Shown: positions 60,854-64,000 of the stretch, in pieces
Layout: every line of letters begins with the position of its first letter
Position numbering within the stretch: position 1 is the stretch's first letter
Source: Rhodopirellula sp. SM50
GTDB taxonomy: Bacteria; Planctomycetota; Planctomycetia; Pirellulales; Pirellulaceae
DNA: 64,000 bases
Assembly (NCBI RefSeq): GCF_002289565.1
Contig: NZ_NTFY01000031.1
Span: 122,336-186,335, forward strand
Direction: 5' to 3'
Notes under the pieces: model-generated
Told to the model about the DNA's origin: nothing
Database searches by the model: none
The model's input: only the letters and a program-made list of their open reading frames with translations
Made by a program: the position numbers and the translations under genes

Positions 60854-63715
60854 TCACTGATCCGAAACCACCTGGGTCGTCACCTGCGACCGCGCGCCCA
60901 ACGGCTTTCCGCGACTGACCGCTTCAGCGGTGATCGTAAACGTCTTGGGTTGATTGCACGTCAACAGGATCAGGTAGTCGATCGATTCGAACGGTCTCAA
61001 CGTCCCGATGTCTTTCAGATAGATGTAACCTCCGTTGGGACTGAACTCACCCAACTCGGGGCTCAGCGGTTGTGTGACACGCACCACCTGGACGCCGTCT
61101 GGCAGGTTGAATCGAATGCTGACGTTACCGTCTTGCTGTGACGACGGGTTGGTGACTCGCAAGTCGTAGCGGATCGGTTGATTGACAAACACGGCTGCGT
61201 TGGGCCCCGTAATCGACAGACCCAATGATTGCGGTTCGGCGGGTTGGCTAGGAGCCGGCCGCGGCGCGGGATCCTGAGTCGGCGCGGGCCGTGTCGGGGC
61301 TCCCGGGATCATCGGTGGAGCGGTCGCCGGGGGCAGCGTGCTGGGAGCGGCCGGTGCGGGTTCAGGTTGTCGGACCGCGGACGGCAAGATTTCAAACTGC
61401 ACCTGTTCGCTGGCCCGGGCGCCTTGTTGCGACTCAACTGCCAATACCACGCTGCTTCTTGGGTTGGTTCCGATCACCTGGAAATTGGCTTCCAGTGTTT
61501 CGCTGGTTTCGGGTTCCAGTCGTGGGATCATCCATTCGAGCATGTACTGACCGCTGCGCGGCTCGGACAGGTATTGGTCGGTTGCACCGACCGGACGGAG
61601 TTGCGGATCGTAAGCCATCGTGACGCGGACGTTGTCCAACGGCACACTGCCGGTGTTGACGACGATTCCGCGGAACAGCGTTTCGCTGCCGACCGAAGTC
61701 CGACTGCGACCGGACAACGTCGCGGTGACCGCGGGCGTCGGCGGCGGCTGATTGATCACGGTCACGCAGGACTCGGTCGTGGCCCGCTGTCCCGCATCGG
61801 CAGTCGCTTCCAACTGGATGCAGCGGCGGCCCGGATCGGTCGGAATGAAGGTCACCGCGACCGGCCAGGTCTCGCCCGGCTGGAGCGGGATGTCTTCTTG
61901 AGTGTTCGGATCTTGCTTCGGTTTGACGACCCGCCGCAAGTTGCTCGGTGTGTGCAGCATCGAATCGTCACCATTGGCGATCAACTGCAGGTTTGTCAGC
62001 GGGCGGTCGCCGGTGTTTCGGACGTCAATGTTGAACGTCACTTCTTCGCCGACCTGATAGCGTTCTTTCTCCGGTGCCACGCTCAATACCAGCGAGGGGC
62101 GAAAGACGTCGACGGCGACGGATGTCGTCGCAACCAACGGGCCGTCGGCTCGGGCTTCAAAATTCAGTGTCAAGGAGGATTCGGTGGTGACGTCGAGTAA
62201 CAGATCCAATTCTTGCTGGGGCGGTAATTCACCGATCTCCCACACGATCGCGTTGGGCAGATTCTGGGCAAAGGAATCGCGACTGGATGCTTGCACGCCA
62301 GGCGGAATCTGCATGATCACGCGGACATTGGTCGCGGGTTGATCACCGGGATTGGAAACCGCCGCGGCAGCTTGGAAGGGGATGCCGAAGGAAGCGATCT
62401 GAGGCGCGCCGGCGCGAATCGCCAACTGCGGCGCACTCCAAGTGACAAAGGTCTCGCCGGTGAACAGCGTCAACGGCGGCATGTTGTCGGTTTCGCCACC
62501 GGGGCGAATCACCCGCATCGCGATCGCCGCCGTCCCCGACGTGCCCGGTGTCGGGATCAACTGCACCGTCGCATTTCCGGCGTCATCCACAACGGCTTCG
62601 ACGAACGACGATCCGGTCGACGCGAATGAGCCGAGTTCGGGTTGCATGATTTCGTAATACACCTTCCAACCACGCGCCGGCAACATGCCTTCGGACCGAG
62701 TCACCCGCGTCGTCAACGTGACCGGTGTTCCCGCCGGCACGATTTGCGTCCCCGGAAACTGACGTGCCGCATCGACCCAGTAGATCGTCGCGGTTGCTTT
62801 TCGTTGATCCCAGCACTCGCTTTCGGGCGCCAACACGGTGACTTTGCTCGTTCCTTCACTGGGGCTGCTGACGGTGATCCACGTTTGTCCCTTTTCCAGT
62901 TGGACATCATCATTGGGATTCAAATTTCCACGGGTGATCTTGATGCGTTTGGTGCTGGTCACGCCGAACGCATAGGCAGGATCTTGCTTGGACGCTTTTT
63001 TGATCCGCGCCAACCGGTGCATCACACCTGGGTCATCGTCACCGACTTGGATAAACGTCCCGACGCTTTCCGGTGTCAGCATCCATTCCAGCGGTTCGCC
63101 GACTTGCAAATGTCCCTCGTCACCACAGATTCCCGACAACAGAACGACTTCCCCGCCGACCGGTGCAACAATTTTCTGCGGCGAGAGCAGGATGCAGCCT
63201 CGCTTGCCGCGTTTCGGGAGCCGGCAGAGCTCGCGCATCTGACACTCGTTGCCGTACAGAATGGCCGGCGGACCGTTTTGGCAATCCGACGGGCAAGGGG
63301 CGCTTGGAACGCACGGTTCATTGGACGCACCACCGATCGAAGTCAGCGGTGGTGTCGACGTGCTGGGCACCGGCGTCAGGCAGGGCGGCGGAGCGGCCGG
63401 TTCGGGAAACGCCGGTGCGGGCAACGAAAACGGACGCGTGTTCAAGGGGTCGCCGAGTTTCCGCAGGCAGTTCCCCAGCCGGCCTTCACCGGCCGAACCG
63501 GGCAGCGCGATCGTCGTCGTCGCAGGCAGGGGATTGAAGATCCGTTGCCCCGTCGGATCGATGGCGGGAAGCCGCAGTCGCGAACAGCCGACAGACTGCA
63601 GCAGCGAGACGAACGCCACGATCGCCATCATCCTCGCTATCGCACTCAACTTTCGCCATCCGCAGCCATCGCGGGCCGTCGCAGGGGAGGTTGAGTTTGA
63701 AAACAAAGCGAACAT
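60854..63715 (-). CDS. Large lipoprotein with DUF11/CARDB-like repeats
   Basis: 953 residues. A hydrophobic stretch MMAIVAFVSLLQSVGC gives a lipobox with Cys44; upstream is a long basic leader. The N-terminal third has Pro-rich and Cys-containing parts (GGASNEPCVPSAPCPSDCQN, MRELCRLPKRGKRGCILLSP). From about 430 there are four Ig-like DUF11/CARDB repeats, for example FQAAAAVSNPGDQPATNVRV, EVTFNIDVRNTGDRPLTNLQ, LFRGIVVNTGSVPLDNVRVT and IRYDLRVTNPSSQQDGNVSI. A Pro/Ala-rich spacer (about 785-840) precedes the last. Such proteins are cell-surface or outer-membrane structural lipoproteins in planctomycetes. Function unknown. Confidence 0.9.
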   Translation of the reverse strand: MFALFSNSTSPATARDGCGWRKLSAIARMMAIVAFVSLLQSVGCSRLRLPAIDPTGQRIFNPLPATTTIALPGSAGEGRLGNCLRKLGDPLNTRPFSLPAPAFPEPAAPPPCLTPVPSTSTPPLTSIGGASNEPCVPSAPCPSDCQNGPPAILYGNECQMRELCRLPKRGKRGCILLSPQKIVAPVGGEVVLLSGICGDEGHLQVGEPLEWMLTPESVGTFIQVGDDDPGVMHRLARIKKASKQDPAYAFGVTSTKRIKITRGNLNPNDDVQLEKGQTWITVSSPSEGTSKVTVLAPESECWDQRKATATIYWVDAARQFPGTQIVPAGTPVTLTTRVTRSEGMLPARGWKVYYEIMQPELGSFASTGSSFVEAVVDDAGNATVQLIPTPGTSGTAAIAMRVIRPGGETDNMPPLTLFTGETFVTWSAPQLAIRAGAPQIASFGIPFQAAAAVSNPGDQPATNVRVIMQIPPGVQASSRDSFAQNLPNAIVWEIGELPPQQELDLLLDVTTESSLTLNFEARADGPLVATTSVAVDVFRPSLVLSVAPEKERYQVGEEVTFNIDVRNTGDRPLTNLQLIANGDDSMLHTPSNLRRVVKPKQDPNTQEDIPLQPGETWPVAVTFIPTDPGRRCIQLEATADAGQRATTESCVTVINQPPPTPAVTATLSGRSRTSVGSETLFRGIVVNTGSVPLDNVRVTMAYDPQLRPVGATDQYLSEPRSGQYMLEWMIPRLEPETSETLEANFQVIGTNPRSSVVLAVESQQGARASEQVQFEILPSAVRQPEPAPAAPSTLPPATAPPMIPGAPTRPAPTQDPAPRPAPSQPAEPQSLGLSITGPNAAVFVNQPIRYDLRVTNPSSQQDGNVSIRFNLPDGVQVVRVTQPLSPELGEFSPNGGYIYLKDIGTLRPFESIDYLILLTCNQPKTFTITAEAVSRGKPLGARSQVTTQVVSDQ

Positions 63716-64000
63716 CAGCTTGAGTCAGGCGCATGCGGGAATTCGATTCGGGTCTGAGTCCATACAGACCTGGTCCGAGGAACCCTAGCACGCAGTTGGC
63801 AGCGATGATGCGAAAATGCAACCTCGTATGATGCGGAAACGCAACGAAGGTGTACCGGTTGTAATCCTTATGTCGAAAGTTCCAAGTTCCAAGTTCCAAG
63901 TTGTTGGAACTCAAATCTCAAATCTCCTGACTCTAACGTTTTCTATGTACCGAAATTTGCCGGATAGGCGAAGTCCTTCAGGCCCGGAGGGCCGGCAGAG
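63716..64000. other. Terminal gap with a short tandem repeat
   Basis: No gene is seen in the last 285 nt. A 7-bp unit AAGTTCC repeats three times plus a partial copy at 63877-63901. Near the end GGCCCGGAGGGCCGGCAGAG contains a GGCCC/GGGCC palindrome and may be the edge of another intergenic element. It contains the upstream region of the DUF11 lipoprotein gene. Confidence 0.55.

Noticed and set aside
61229..62200. 323-codon plus-strand frame opposite the DUF11 lipoprotein
   Set aside because: Opposite strand of a convincing repeat protein; Arg/Gly/Asp-rich with no family features.

Overview
This 64 kb window is a chromosomal segment that looks like a planctomycete, probably from the Pirellulaceae (Rhodopirellula/Stieleria type). 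This is an inference from gene content: proline-rich secreted proteins of planctomycete style, a parallel beta-helix protein with a C-terminal 'choice-of-anchor' tail, SGNH/PQQ/BNR secreted proteins, DUF11-type lipoproteins, high G+C and long palindromic intergenic repeats. No rRNA, tRNA, transposase gene or CRISPR array was seen.

Layout. (1) 1-2.6 kb, minus strand: a type II secretion/type IV pilus operon (receiver-like protein, gspE/pilB, start of gspF/pilC), divergent from a lipoprotein that may be PilP/GspC-like. (2) 3.7-6.8 kb: a large secreted beta-helix protein. (3) 7-38.7 kb: a very large exopolysaccharide/O-antigen locus. It holds a Wza-type export lipoprotein and a companion secreted protein (minus strand), then on the plus strand a WecA-like initiating phosphosugar transferase, a NusG/RfaH-like antiterminator, ugd, fcl, gmd, a TPR-fused O-antigen ligase/polymerase, a nonulosonic (sialic-type) acid cassette led by a fused cytidylyltransferase-NeuB enzyme, two methyltransferases, at least six glycosyltransferase-like enzymes, a MurJ/Wzx-type flippase, two hexapeptide acetyltransferases, a second Wzy-like protein and a terminal heparinase II/III-like lyase. 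Most of these genes overlap or nearly touch, so they probably form one long transcript, which fits an RfaH-like antiterminator near its start. Predicted precursors are UDP-glucuronate, GDP-L-fucose and a CMP-activated nonulosonic acid.

(4) 38.7-45.5 kb: mog plus an M24 peptidase (minus strand), then secreted or exported proteins (SGNH esterase, PQQ-propeller, BNR-repeat). (5) 45.8-50.3 kb: housekeeping genes rsmA-ribE (minus strand) divergent from eno, and two unassigned proteins including a small P-loop ATPase. (6) 50.7-55.5 kb: a three-gene redox module made of a cyclic-nucleotide-binding domain/four-[4Fe-4S] ferredoxin fusion, a five-helix protein with two His-x13-His pairs expected to bind two b hemes, and a ten-heme c-type cytochrome. 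(7) 55.9-63.7 kb: a proline-rich secreted protein, acnA, a small TPR protein and a 953-residue DUF11-type lipoprotein.

The intergenic spaces hold several related palindromic or tandem repeats. The most striking is a family of about 143-bp palindromes with 21-bp terminal inverted repeats. Two copies share the same flanks but carry the palindrome in opposite orientations, which suggests an invertible or hairpin-flipping element. A 28-bp tandem repeat also occurs in two distant gaps. All functions are read from sequence motifs without database searches.
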